Below, one piece after another: positions 35,086 through 43,222 of a stretch of DNA of 45,764 nt; position 1 is the stretch's first letter; each line of letters starts with the position of its first letter. The stretch spans positions 1-45,764 of the forward strand of contig JAPPNF010000037.1 in NCBI GenBank assembly GCA_028818755.1, written 5' to 3'. Position numbers and translations under genes: made by a program. The notes beneath the pieces were generated by a model. It was given only the letters and a program-made list of their open reading frames with translations. It was not told where the DNA came from and made no database searches. Origin of the DNA: Deltaproteobacteria bacterium (GTDB taxonomy: Bacteria; Desulfobacterota; Binatia; UBA9968; JAJDTQ01).

Positions 35086-36256
35086 GGGTGGCGGGGTCCG
35101 TGAAGCAGCGGGCAACCTCGTCGTAGACCGCCTTCAACGGCACCTTCTTCGACGCCGCGACCTTCCGCGCCTCGTCGTACTCCGGCATCGCCCTCTTCCC
35201 ACCGCCCGGCTCCTCGGCGACCTTGACGGTGATGGTGCCGAAACGGGTCTTGAGCTTCCGCATCTCGCGCCGCAGCACCAAGCGGTCCACCGGGTAGCAC
35301 CGGACTCCCAACGTGGTGGTTTCCCGCAGCACGATCCCGACGAGCGCGTCCCTGAGCTCGGGCTCCGCGAGGATCCGCATCAGCGTGCCCGGCCGGTTCT
35401 TCTTCATCTGGACCGGCGACAACGTCACGTCGCGGGCGCCGGCGGCGAACAGCAGGTCCAGCACGTAGTCGTAGATCTCCGGGTTCATGTCGTCGATATG
35501 GGTCTCCATCACGAGCATGCGGTCACGGCCCAGCGCCGGCTCGGCCTCTCCCAGCACGATCCGCAGAACATTGGGCCGGTCCAGGAACTCCAGCGTTCCC
35601 GCGCCGTAACCCGTACCCTCGATACGCATGGCCGGAGTCTCGCCCTTCCGCGAAACGAGGGCCGAAAGGATGGCCGCACCCGTGGGGGTGACGTTCTCCG
35701 CTTCGAGGCGCGCGTCCTCCACCGGAAAACCCTTCAGCAACTCCAGTGTCGCCGGCGCCGGAACCGGCAGCACGCCGTGCAGCGAACGGGTCAGGCCGCG
35801 GCCCAGCGGCACCGCGGAACAGGCGAAGGCATCGATGTCCAGGTGACACGTTGCAATGGCGACGGCGACGACGTCGACGATGGAGTCCACCGCCCCGACC
35901 TCGTGGAAATGAACCTCCTCGGGCGCGACGCCGTGAATCTTCGCCTCGGCCTCGGCCAGTTTCGAGAAGATCGCGATGGCGCGAGCCTTCACGTCCGCGG
36001 ACAGCCCGCTCCGCTGGATCAGGCGGCGGATGCCGGACCAGTGCCGTCCGGGCTGGTCCTTTTCGGCAATGACCTGGAACCGAACCGCCCGGATGCCGTT
36101 GACGGTCTTCCTGCCCATCCGGATGCGGAAATCGACGCCCTTGAGCTTGTCCAACTCCTCCCGAAGACGCCGGCGCGGCACCCCCAGGTCCAGAAACGCC
36201 GCCACCGTCATGTCTCCGCTGATTCCGGAGATGAGATCGAAGTATGCGATTCTCAT
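35060..36256 (-). CDS. larC: Nickel-pincer cofactor biosynthesis protein LarC
   Basis: CTP-dependent nickel insertase that completes the nickel-pincer nucleotide cofactor of lactate racemase and related enzymes. The 398-residue protein begins IAYFDLISGISGDMTVAAFLDLG, has HFHEVGAVDSIVD near residue 115 and ENVTPTGAAILSAL, then THIDDMNPEIYDYVLDLLFAAGA and QMKKNRPGT, all LarC signatures. It is a single uninterrupted chain, not split as in Lactobacillus plantarum. LarB, LarE and LarA are absent here. The last residues TPGFPLSRE come from a dRS3-like repeat and are not conserved. Start ATG 36256; no clear ribosome binding site. Confidence 0.9.
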   Translation of the reverse strand: MRIAYFDLISGISGDMTVAAFLDLGVPRRRLREELDKLKGVDFRIRMGRKTVNGIRAVRFQVIAEKDQPGRHWSGIRRLIQRSGLSADVKARAIAIFSKLAEAEAKIHGVAPEEVHFHEVGAVDSIVDVVAVAIATCHLDIDAFACSAVPLGRGLTRSLHGVLPVPAPATLELLKGFPVEDARLEAENVTPTGAAILSALVSRKGETPAMRIEGTGYGAGTLEFLDRPNVLRIVLGEAEPALGRDRMLVMETHIDDMNPEIYDYVLDLLFAAGARDVTLSPVQMKKNRPGTLMRILAEPELRDALVGIVLRETTTLGVRCYPVDRLVLRREMRKLKTRFGTITVKVAEEPGGGKRAMPEYDEARKVAASKKVPLKAVYDEVARCFTDPATPGFPLSRE

Positions 36257-36311
36257 GTTGAAGGCAGGCGTACGAAACTCGCCGGTGGCGTGTCAAGCGT
36301 ACGGATGCGCG

Positions 36312-36340
36312 TTTACTTGCGGATCGATGAGTGCTACCTT
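36312..36340 (+). promoter_or_regulatory. Predicted promoter of tRNA-Ala
   Basis: TTTACT (36312-36317), a 17-base spacer and TACCTT (36335-36340) lie 19 bases upstream of the tRNA. Both hexamers are imperfect, so confidence is low. Confidence 0.35.
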
Positions 36341-36359
36341 GGAAGTCTGCAAGCAGCGT

Positions 36360-36435
36360 GGGGCCGTAGCTCAGCTGGGAGAGCGCTAGGTTCGCAATCT
36401 AGAGGTCGTGGGTTCGATCCCCATCGGCTCCACCA
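36360..36435 (+). tRNA. tRNA-Ala (anticodon CGC)
   Basis: A 76-nt cloverleaf with acceptor GGGGCCG/CGGCTCC (including the G3-U70 pair that identifies alanine tRNA), D-arm GCTC/GAGC, anticodon stem CTAGG/TCTAG around TTCGCAA (anticodon CGC), T-arm GTGGG-TTCGATC-CCCAT and an encoded CCA. Confidence 0.97.
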
Positions 36436-36470
36436 TCCCACCCTCACGTTCCACAACATGTGCCGGCGGT

Positions 36471-37094
36471 TCAGGATTGTTTCTTCGGTGCAGGCACCCT
36501 TCTTTTCCTGGCCGTCATGCGCGCCGTTTGCCGGGCGATGGCTCGCTGGATGCGGTCGCCATGCTGTCCGAACAACTCCCCTTGCGGCAGGTCGCCGTGC
36601 ATGACGAGGAGCCGGTCCATGGCTGCCGCGTGGGTTTCCAAGGTGCCGTCCGCCCGTATATGTCGAACGGCAGTACCCTGAGCCTCGAGGGACTGCGCCA
36701 CCAGCAGGGTCCGATGGCATTCCAGCGGCTCCTTCTCCGCGCACAGGATCGCGACGCCGTGGTCGGCCGCGTCGTGAACGAGCCGCTCCAGTCCCCGTTG
36801 AAACACGGGAGTGGCCGCGACACGATCGTAGCGGATCCGCCCGTTCTCGTAGCATGCCGGGTCATCCGGGCGTCCGCCCAACTCGCGCCCGAGGTACACG
36901 TATTCGATGCCGCATGAGACCAGGCCGTGCGCCAGCGACTCGCGGTTGAACTGCGGATTGAAGCGGCTGTACGGCGTCGAACGGACATCGGCCACCTTTC
37001 CAACACCGTGGCGTTCCAAGAGGCCGACGAAGGATTCGATGGCATGGGTGGAATGGCCGATGGTAAGGAGGTTAATCGAAATCGACGACTCCAT
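36471..37094 (-). CDS. DUF488 family protein
   Basis: A 207-residue soluble protein with all the DUF488 landmarks: LTIGHSTH at the start, DVRSTPYSRFNPQFNRE near residue 36, YVYLGRELGGRPDD, and CAEKEPLECHR with the conserved Cys-His. The function of the family is unknown; the conserved Cys/His/Arg suggest an enzyme. The C-terminal tail is Lys/Arg/Pro-rich. ATG 37094 was chosen over an upstream TTG. GC content resembles the host chromosome, unlike the island genes that follow, so it is probably an old resident. It faces tRNA-Ala and lies about 145 bases from the island's last gene. Confidence 0.88.
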   Translation of the reverse strand: MESSISINLLTIGHSTHAIESFVGLLERHGVGKVADVRSTPYSRFNPQFNRESLAHGLVSCGIEYVYLGRELGGRPDDPACYENGRIRYDRVAATPVFQRGLERLVHDAADHGVAILCAEKEPLECHRTLLVAQSLEAQGTAVRHIRADGTLETHAAAMDRLLVMHGDLPQGELFGQHGDRIQRAIARQTARMTARKRRVPAPKKQS

Positions 37095-37239
37095 GGTTGC
37101 GAACAATTTCCCTGACGATCCGCGTCTCTTGTTCGCAGAAGACTATCAAATTGTGCGACTCGGGCCATGTTGCGACTTTCACGGATCCCCAGCGATACGC
37201 GTGGCCTCCCGTACAATCGTGCATTCTCGGTCCCGACCG

Positions 37240-38472
37240 CTATTCCGCCGCCCAAATGATGAGACGGAGCTCGCTCTCGTCAATGACCGTGTACTCGGGT
37301 CGACGTCCTGACAAACCGAGGCTATTCTTCAAGATGATCGGCACCCCGTCCCCTCGACGGTCCATGAGATTTTCACGGCCGAGGCCCGCAGGCGCGGGAC
37401 AACGTGCCAACAGAGACACGATCAATTCGTTTCGGTTGGCTTGCCGCAGGTGCAGGGTGTCAGGCGTGAGTGTGTTCGCCAGTGCGCCGGGAACGTAAAG
37501 CTCCAGACGATCGCCGAACGTATGGAGCCGTACACGCGAACCCGCCATCGAATAGTCCCGGTGTGCAACCGCGTTAACCAAAGCCTCGAACACGGCCCGC
37601 TCGCTGAACTGTGGCCGATCCGTCCGACCCTTGGTCTTCGTAGCACGCACCAGCATGTTTTTGCGCACGAAGTGTAACGCCGCGGCAACCTGCTCGTCGA
37701 GGGGTCCCCCAATGTCGCGAGCATCGGTCTGATAATTCACGTCCGTCCGCTCGCCCGCATAGCTAACTGCCTGCACGTAGGCATACGGCAGCCAACGCTG
37801 CGGTTCGCGCGTGCACATCAGTACACCTGCGAGCGTGAGGCGCGCCACTTCATCTTCGTCATCGGCTATCAAGCGCAGCTTTCGCGCAGCGTTCCCCTGA
37901 ACCCCATCGTCGACCGAGTCGTCGGGCAAGAAACGGACGGTCAGTTCCTCGTCCAGGTTGTCTGACGTGGTTTTGGGTACAACCGATTCGTCGAACCTGA
38001 TAACGCGACTCTGGCTGCGCTCTTGAAACAACCGGGCGAGCAACTCGGGCGCCAACTCCCGCTTCGAGCTTCCAATCCTCCGAAAGTACCCACCCGGACT
38101 CTTGTGGACAAACAGGCTACGGTCAATCTCGACGCAAATCACCGTGACGATACCGCCACCACCCCCAGGTACCTCGACCTTTCGGATCAAGGCGTCGATT
38201 GGCGGCACAACGGAATCGTTACAGATTTCCCTCACCCAAGTCTCGACCGCATCTAGCTGGTTCGTGGCGATCCCGATAACATCGCGACTCTTGTCCTCAA
38301 CGCCCAATACGACGGTTCCACCCCAACCGTTGGCCAAGGCGCCCAATTCGTCGGCGAATTCGTCGCGCTTGGGAGCCGCGACTTTGGAGCCGGCAAGCAG
38401 TACGCGCTTGAGTTCCAGGGTCGAATCCTCACCCAAGCGAATGCGGCGGATCAACTCGTCACGTTCCATCAT
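37240..38472 (-). CDS. Schlafen AlbA_2 / HATPase_c_4 ATP-binding protein
   Basis: A 410-residue protein. Residues 1-130 are an AlbA_2 (Schlafen) domain with GEDSTLELKRV, ELGALANGWGGTVVLGVED and HKSPGGYFRRIGSS. The C-terminal half is HATPase_c_4-like, with FEALVNAVAHRDYSMAGSRV (the N-x3-HRDY nucleotide motif) and DRLELYVPGAL. Such proteins are often annotated as transcriptional regulators or RecG-like, and Schlafen-AlbA domains are frequent in phage-defence loci. Its ATG (38470-38472) overlaps the stop of the ABC ATPase gene by 4 bases, so the two are translationally coupled. Sampled GC is about 57 %, lower than its surroundings. The precise biochemical role is unknown; nuclease or tRNA-targeting activity is a family inference. 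Confidence 0.85.
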   Translation of the reverse strand: MMERDELIRRIRLGEDSTLELKRVLLAGSKVAAPKRDEFADELGALANGWGGTVVLGVEDKSRDVIGIATNQLDAVETWVREICNDSVVPPIDALIRKVEVPGGGGGIVTVICVEIDRSLFVHKSPGGYFRRIGSSKRELAPELLARLFQERSQSRVIRFDESVVPKTTSDNLDEELTVRFLPDDSVDDGVQGNAARKLRLIADDEDEVARLTLAGVLMCTREPQRWLPYAYVQAVSYAGERTDVNYQTDARDIGGPLDEQVAAALHFVRKNMLVRATKTKGRTDRPQFSERAVFEALVNAVAHRDYSMAGSRVRLHTFGDRLELYVPGALANTLTPDTLHLRQANRNELIVSLLARCPAPAGLGRENLMDRRGDGVPIILKNSLGLSGRRPEYTVIDESELRLIIWAAE

Positions 38473-41192
38473 GGCTGGGGTCCCTGCTGACGCATGATCC
38501 GTTGGTAACGGGTCTCGAACGCCTCGCGACCACCTTCCATAACCCGACAAATCTCTTCTCGAACGGCCTTCTCTTGCAAGCCGCCCTGGCACGTGATTCG
38601 ACTCCTGCCTCCCCAAGCTTCGAGAGAGAGAACCAACTCGGCGTCACCGTGCACGACAATGTTGGGATTGTGGGTCACAATGATCACTTGCCGTTTGATT
38701 TTTGTCTCCTTCAGTCGGCTCACCAACAACTCGTAAATGAGCGTGTTGTCCAGATCATCCTCTGGCTGGTCCAGGATAATCGGCTCAGTACCATAGCCGA
38801 GAACAAACGCTAGTAGCGCCGCCGTCTGCTGTCCCGGCGAACCTTGTGTGAGGGGCCTCCATTCCCCGGAGGAACGGTCTTTGAAATTGACCTCAACGGC
38901 ATCCTCCGGAAGATAGAGAGCGAGTCGATCGAGGCGTTCGGGGGGAACCCTTTCCAGGGCCGTCGCGAACCGGTTGTCCTTGATCGGCCAAGGTCGCAAC
39001 CCGCCCGCACGAGACTGCCGTATCCTCGCGACCACATCATCGAGTCCTTCCCAACTCCACGGATCACCCTCCTTCGGTTGTATTCGTCGAGCGATCTCCT
39101 GCCGGTCGCCCTCAAAGCGCTCGATACCGAGGATACCGGAGAGGTTTTCCGCAAGATTCCCGCGGTTGCCGCATTCGACTATCTCGACCCGGATACTCTC
39201 ACTCGGTGTGCCGGTCGCGAAACTTTGACGTCGTTGGTTCAGCTCATAGCGCTGTGCCCGATATGCCGCAAGAGTTTCGGTTGCCTCTTGGTCCAACTTC
39301 TCGGCGCGTTCTCGCTCATCATCCAAAGCGACGATCTGTCGTCCAAGTTCAGCGGCCTGTTCCAACAGCTCTCCGTACTGGTTCGGATCGGCAATTCCGG
39401 CGCCAGCCAGTTGGGCAGATACTTGTTCAAATGCCTGTGTCGCGGCCTCCACCGACGCACGCCATTGTCCGGCATCCGCCCCTGCTTCAATTTGCTGGAT
39501 CTCTTGCTGCGCTTGTTCGACGCGCTCGATCACGTCTTGCCGAAAGTTGTCAATCGTCTGCCTCAAGGCTCCATGGGCACCTCTGAGCTTGGCTTCCGGT
39601 TCGTCCTCCTGGAGGTCGGCGTTCAGATCGAGATCGGCTACCGAGAGTTCTGCTACGTTCTCCTTGACCGCATCCAACGCTTGCGAAGACGCTTCGACGA
39701 TCGCACGCCATGTCTCGTCCTGCTGCCTTTGCTTCCGGAACTTGTTGAGGACGAGCGCTTGACCCCCTTTTTCGAGCAGATCCAATTTGCGTCGGATGTC
39801 CGCCAGCAGGGCTTTGCGTCCCGGCAGTTGTGCGGCCTGAGTCCACGCTGCACGCGCCTGTGCGCACAGCGACAGGTAGCGATCGCCCAACTGTTCAATG
39901 GTGCGGCTCTGCTCCGTACCGCGGACGGACTCGCTATCATCGATCACCGTCAACAACGCATTGGGATCCTGGGCGAGGGCGAAGAGTTGCTTCTGGCTAT
40001 AGATACGTATTGGGAAACGCTCTCGGATATCGCCCTCTTCTGGAGTTCTTTGATCGCCATCCAAGCGAGTGACCGGCGGAGCATTACCGCCTTCTTTCCA
40101 GGAAAGAACAAAGCGCTCCCCGTCCTTGCGATACACCACTTCGATTAACGTCTCGTCCGTCAACAGTCCTTCATCCCCGCGCGATGGAGGGACTCGCATG
40201 CGACGATTGAACGAATCACGAAGCGATCCTTCTTCACTCCGGTCGCTACGGTCAAGCTCTGCCTCGCGACGGAGCGTCTTGCGACAGAAGTCCACGAGTG
40301 TCGATTTCCCGGTGCCTCGCCCACCAATAATTGAATTCAGCCATGGATTGAACCCGACCGTGATCGGGGTGTCTCGACCTATAAATTTCCCCTTGTCAAC
40401 AGTTATGCTTTCGAGAGCCAACGCCGCATGGTTGTTTGGCGCCTTGGGGCCGTCGCGTGTATCCGGTTGGAGGGAAGCTTCGCCATCCAGCAGAGCCAAA
40501 CGAAGCCCTTCCAAGTTCGGACGAGTCATCTTCACCCAAGTAAAGCGCCGACCCAGCACGTCGAGCGCATGACCATCGGAAGCGTGTATTTGGGAAATTT
40601 TTCGTCCCACCTCACGCTTACTGCCGTCTAGCCAGCTCTCGTCTACGTCCTTTTCGGGGTCGACTTCGACACCAACCAAATTGGGATGCCCAAGTACCGC
40701 CAGCCGTTGCTGACCGCCGTGTTGGAGCAGGCCGTCAGGTCCGTTGACGTGGGCACCAATGACTAGCGCGTCTTCTCCACATTTCTCCAGGATTTGCTCG
40801 ACGCTTAGCGATGAACGAGATGTATCGCGGCCCCGGCTGTCTACAGGAACATCCACCCTGGAGAGGAGATCATCGATGTGCTGTTGTGTACAGGCCGTAT
40901 CCATCAACAAGAGCAGATGCACGCCATTGCTGGCGGTGAGTTCTACGGCCGGGAAGATTGTCGGTGCGTCTTCGACGCTAGCCGCAGCCCGCTGTAACTC
41001 GGAGATACCGGCCGAAGTGTTGTGATCGGTCACCGCCACCGCATCAAGGTTGGCCCCCGCCGCCTTGATCCACCGCGCCCACATAGGTTCCTCGTCATCG
41101 TCCGGGGGCTTGAAGTCGTACGACGCTGGCGAATGCGAATGGAGATCGACGCGCCACCAACGCGCGCCGGGCCAACTCCATGACTGGCTCAT
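38469..41192 (-). CDS. PHP domain-SMC/ABC ATPase fusion (TrlF-like)
   Basis: A 907-residue protein. Residues about 14-210 are a PHP phosphoesterase domain with its metal ligands intact: DLHSH (H18, H20), TDH (D56, H57), E84, H148 and the HASDGH block (H203, D206, H208). Walker A GGRGTGKST follows at 290-298, then a long Glu/Gln-rich coiled-coil region (about 430-680). The ABC signature QGSPGQQTAALLAF and Walker B EPIILDQPEDDLD with VTHNPNIVVHGD come next. The layout resembles SMC/Rad50-like ATPases coupled to a nuclease; databases call close relatives TrlF. It overlaps the AlbA_2 gene by 4 bases downstream and the helicase remnant by 4 bases upstream. DNA or RNA cleavage is inferred from the PHP fold. 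Confidence 0.87.
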   Translation of the reverse strand: MSQSWSWPGARWWRVDLHSHSPASYDFKPPDDDEEPMWARWIKAAGANLDAVAVTDHNTSAGISELQRAAASVEDAPTIFPAVELTASNGVHLLLLMDTACTQQHIDDLLSRVDVPVDSRGRDTSRSSLSVEQILEKCGEDALVIGAHVNGPDGLLQHGGQQRLAVLGHPNLVGVEVDPEKDVDESWLDGSKREVGRKISQIHASDGHALDVLGRRFTWVKMTRPNLEGLRLALLDGEASLQPDTRDGPKAPNNHAALALESITVDKGKFIGRDTPITVGFNPWLNSIIGGRGTGKSTLVDFCRKTLRREAELDRSDRSEEGSLRDSFNRRMRVPPSRGDEGLLTDETLIEVVYRKDGERFVLSWKEGGNAPPVTRLDGDQRTPEEGDIRERFPIRIYSQKQLFALAQDPNALLTVIDDSESVRGTEQSRTIEQLGDRYLSLCAQARAAWTQAAQLPGRKALLADIRRKLDLLEKGGQALVLNKFRKQRQQDETWRAIVEASSQALDAVKENVAELSVADLDLNADLQEDEPEAKLRGAHGALRQTIDNFRQDVIERVEQAQQEIQQIEAGADAGQWRASVEAATQAFEQVSAQLAGAGIADPNQYGELLEQAAELGRQIVALDDERERAEKLDQEATETLAAYRAQRYELNQRRQSFATGTPSESIRVEIVECGNRGNLAENLSGILGIERFEGDRQEIARRIQPKEGDPWSWEGLDDVVARIRQSRAGGLRPWPIKDNRFATALERVPPERLDRLALYLPEDAVEVNFKDRSSGEWRPLTQGSPGQQTAALLAFVLGYGTEPIILDQPEDDLDNTLIYELLVSRLKETKIKRQVIIVTHNPNIVVHGDAELVLSLEAWGGRSRITCQGGLQEKAVREEICRVMEGGREAFETRYQRIMRQQGPQP

Positions 41193-41347
41193 GTCTCACC
41201 TTCCACATCTAGATCACCGAACGACCATCCCTGCGCCTTAGACCGCACCAGTCGGACAATCGCCAGCCAGCTCTGGACCACGGTGATGATGCGCACAGTA
41301 ACAATACCGCGTAGGGCGGTGTTGGATTGGAGGTCTTCGAATTTCAT
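41189..41347 (-). pseudogene. Remnant of a SNF2/DEAD-type helicase gene, internally deleted
   Basis: A 52-codon frame whose first 27 residues (MKFEDLQSNTALRGIV, then VTVVQSW after a short gap) resemble the conserved N-terminus of SNF2-type helicases found in defence clusters (consensus MKFEDLQPG-x-V-x-G). The rest matches nothing I know. It overlaps the start of the PHP-ABC gene by 4 bases (ATGA). I infer that a large helicase gene lost nearly all of its body while keeping its start and its coupling to the next gene. A tiny functional ORF is the alternative. Confidence 0.5.
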
Positions 41348-41594
41348 AAGGTACCGACGGCTGGGTCGGATGGATTCACTCTTCCCCAAATCTCTCTTTC
41401 ATAGCATTCCCCGCTACGGAATGGCTACGCGACGACCGTGGGGAAGGGACCGATGGCCCGGGTTCGAGCACGAGATGGGTGCCCCCGTTCCCATGGTTGT
41501 TGCCGGCTCACCACCCCTCGCCCAAACCTCCCGTTTCATGTATCGTGGCTCTCGGATCGACCGAACCATCCTACGGACCACCAGGAGGAATCCC

Positions 41595-42764
41595 ATGAGC
41601 AACCTTCGAGGCAAGTACGCCATCGCCGGGGTCGGGCACAGCAAGCTCGGCAAGGTGCCCGAGATGGGTCCCATCGGGATGTTCGCGGTGGCGGCGCGAA
41701 ACGCCATCGCGGACGCGGGGCTGACCAAGGCGGACGTGGACGGGCTGATCACGCGGGGGCCGGACGACGTCTACTGCCATCACCAGCGGGTGGGCGAGGC
41801 GCTGGGCCTGAACGTCACCTACAGCACCTCGACGGACAACGGCGGCGCGAGCCAGGTGCTGGGAGTGGTCATGGCCTGCATGGCCATCGACGCGGGGCTC
41901 TGCAACACGGCCGTGGTCGGATTCGGGCGGGATACCTGGTCCCGCACGCACCGCACCGAAGCGGCGCGCAAGCGGGTCAACATCGGCATTCAGAACCAGG
42001 GAGAGTTCGGGCCGGAGTTCGGCTGGTTCGGCGCTCCGTCCAACTACGCGGTCTCCGCCCGGCGCCACATGAAGCTCTACGGCACCACCAGGGAACAACT
42101 GGGGCACATCGCGGTGGCGTTCCGGGAGCACGCGAGCCGGAACCCCAACGCCTTCTTCCAGAAACCGTTGACCATCGAGGAGTACCTGGGCGCCCGGATG
42201 ATCGTCGATCCGCTTTGCCTCTACGACTGCAGCATCTACATCGACGGCGCCGCCGCGGTGGTGGTGACCTCGGCGGAGCGCGCCAGGGACCTCAAGAATC
42301 CTCCGGCCTATGTCATGGGCTTCGGTTTCGGCAACCGCCTCAGCGGCTGGTTCGAGGAGAGCAACATGCTCACCACCGGGGCCAAGGAGGCCGGCGAGGC
42401 GGCCTACCGCATGGCCGGCATCGGCCCCGACGATGTGGACACCGCCCAGCTCTACGACTGCTTCACCCAGATGGTGCTGCTGCAGCTCGAGGACTACGGC
42501 TTCTGCGGAAAGGGCGAGGGCGGCCCCTTCGCCGCCTCCGGGGCTCTGCGGCTGGGTGGACGGCTGCCCACCAACACCTCGGGCGGGCAGCTCTCGGAAG
42601 GCCATACCGAGGGCATGCTGCAGATCGTCGAGGGCGTCCGGCAGGTCCGGCACGAGCACGGCCCGGACCGGCAGGTGAAGGACGCCGAGATAGCCCTGGT
42701 GAGCGGCCACGGCGGCAACACCGCCTGCCAGTCCGCCATGATCCTCGCAAGAGATGCGTCATGA
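41595..42764 (+). CDS. SCP2-type thiolase-like protein (Ltp2-like, no nucleophilic Cys)
   Basis: A 389-residue thiolase-fold protein of the SCP2/lipid-transfer group. The usual nucleophilic Cys in the CASG-type loop is replaced: the loop reads STDNGGASQVLG (residues 77-90) with Gly where Cys sits. The catalytic-loop His (xHDCFT) is replaced by Tyr287 (QLYDCFT). GQLSEGH (His347) and CGKGEGG are kept. This pattern is that of Ltp2-type retro-aldolases in steroid side-chain breakdown, which use Tyr and work with a DUF35 partner; here a DUF35 gene overlaps the stop by 4 bases. A thiolase that condenses acyl-CoAs is the alternative. AGGAGGAA five bases before ATG 41595 fixes the start. Confidence 0.88.
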   Translation: MSNLRGKYAIAGVGHSKLGKVPEMGPIGMFAVAARNAIADAGLTKADVDGLITRGPDDVYCHHQRVGEALGLNVTYSTSTDNGGASQVLGVVMACMAIDAGLCNTAVVGFGRDTWSRTHRTEAARKRVNIGIQNQGEFGPEFGWFGAPSNYAVSARRHMKLYGTTREQLGHIAVAFREHASRNPNAFFQKPLTIEEYLGARMIVDPLCLYDCSIYIDGAAAVVVTSAERARDLKNPPAYVMGFGFGNRLSGWFEESNMLTTGAKEAGEAAYRMAGIGPDDVDTAQLYDCFTQMVLLQLEDYGFCGKGEGGPFAASGALRLGGRLPTNTSGGQLSEGHTEGMLQIVEGVRQVRHEHGPDRQVKDAEIALVSGHGGNTACQSAMILARDAS

Positions 42765-43171
42765 GCGAGTACGCCAAGCCCTTGCCGTATCCCACGGTGG
42801 AGTCCGAGCCCTTCTGGGAGGGCTGCAAGCGCCACGAGCTGCTGTTGCCGCAATGCCGCCAATGCAGCGGCTACTGGTTCCCGCCGGGTTCCACCTGCCC
42901 GCATTGCTGGAGCACGGAGTGGGACTGGAAGAAGGCGTCCGGGCGGGGCAGGATCCACTCCTTCGGCGTCTACCACCGGGTGTACCACCCGGGCTTCGAA
43001 GGCGAGATACCCTACGTGTTCGCGGTCATTCAACTGGACGAAGGGCCGCGGATGGTAAGCAACGTGGTGAACGAGTCGCCGGACAAGCTCGAATGCGACC
43101 AACCGGTGGAGGTGGTGTTCGAGGACGTCACCGAGGACGTGACGCTCTACAAGTTCATGCCGGCCCCGTAG
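42761..43171 (+). CDS. Zn-ribbon/OB-fold (DUF35) partner of the thiolase-like protein
   Basis: A 136-residue protein with the DUF35 layout: an N-terminal helix (PFWEGCKRHELLLPQC), a zinc ribbon with four Cys (32, 35, 46, 49), and an OB-fold (GRGRIHSFGVYHRVYHP, PYVFAVIQLDEGPRMVSNVV). DUF35 proteins are obligate partners of thiolase-like enzymes, as in Ltp2-ChsH2 and the archaeal thiolase/HMG-CoA synthase complex, where they bridge CoA substrates. ATG 42761 overlaps the thiolase stop (ATGA), indicating coupled translation and a stoichiometric complex. The TAG stop at 43169-43171 lies in a GTAGGGGCGGG repeat, a repeat-supplied end similar to that of the MMPL gene. Confidence 0.9.
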   Translation: MSEYAKPLPYPTVESEPFWEGCKRHELLLPQCRQCSGYWFPPGSTCPHCWSTEWDWKKASGRGRIHSFGVYHRVYHPGFEGEIPYVFAVIQLDEGPRMVSNVVNESPDKLECDQPVEVVFEDVTEDVTLYKFMPAP

Positions 43172-43195
43172 GGGCGGGTTTCAAACCCGCCCGTG
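43168..43195. repeat. GTAGGGGCGGG palindromic repeat at the DUF35 stop
   Basis: GGGCGGGTTT-C-AAACCCGCCC is a near-perfect hairpin; the copy at 9596-9623 is closely related, and a third related element is at 18253-18282. The TAG in GTAGGGG is the stop codon of the DUF35 gene. Confidence 0.75.
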
Positions 43196-43222
43196 CCCGG
43201 CTTCACCCGCCCGTGCGCCGCA

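Noticed and set aside
36400-41594. tRNA-Ala as the attachment site of the island
   Set aside because: I found no copy of the tRNA 3' end near 41350-41594 and no integrase; the DUF488 gene between tRNA and island has host-like GC.
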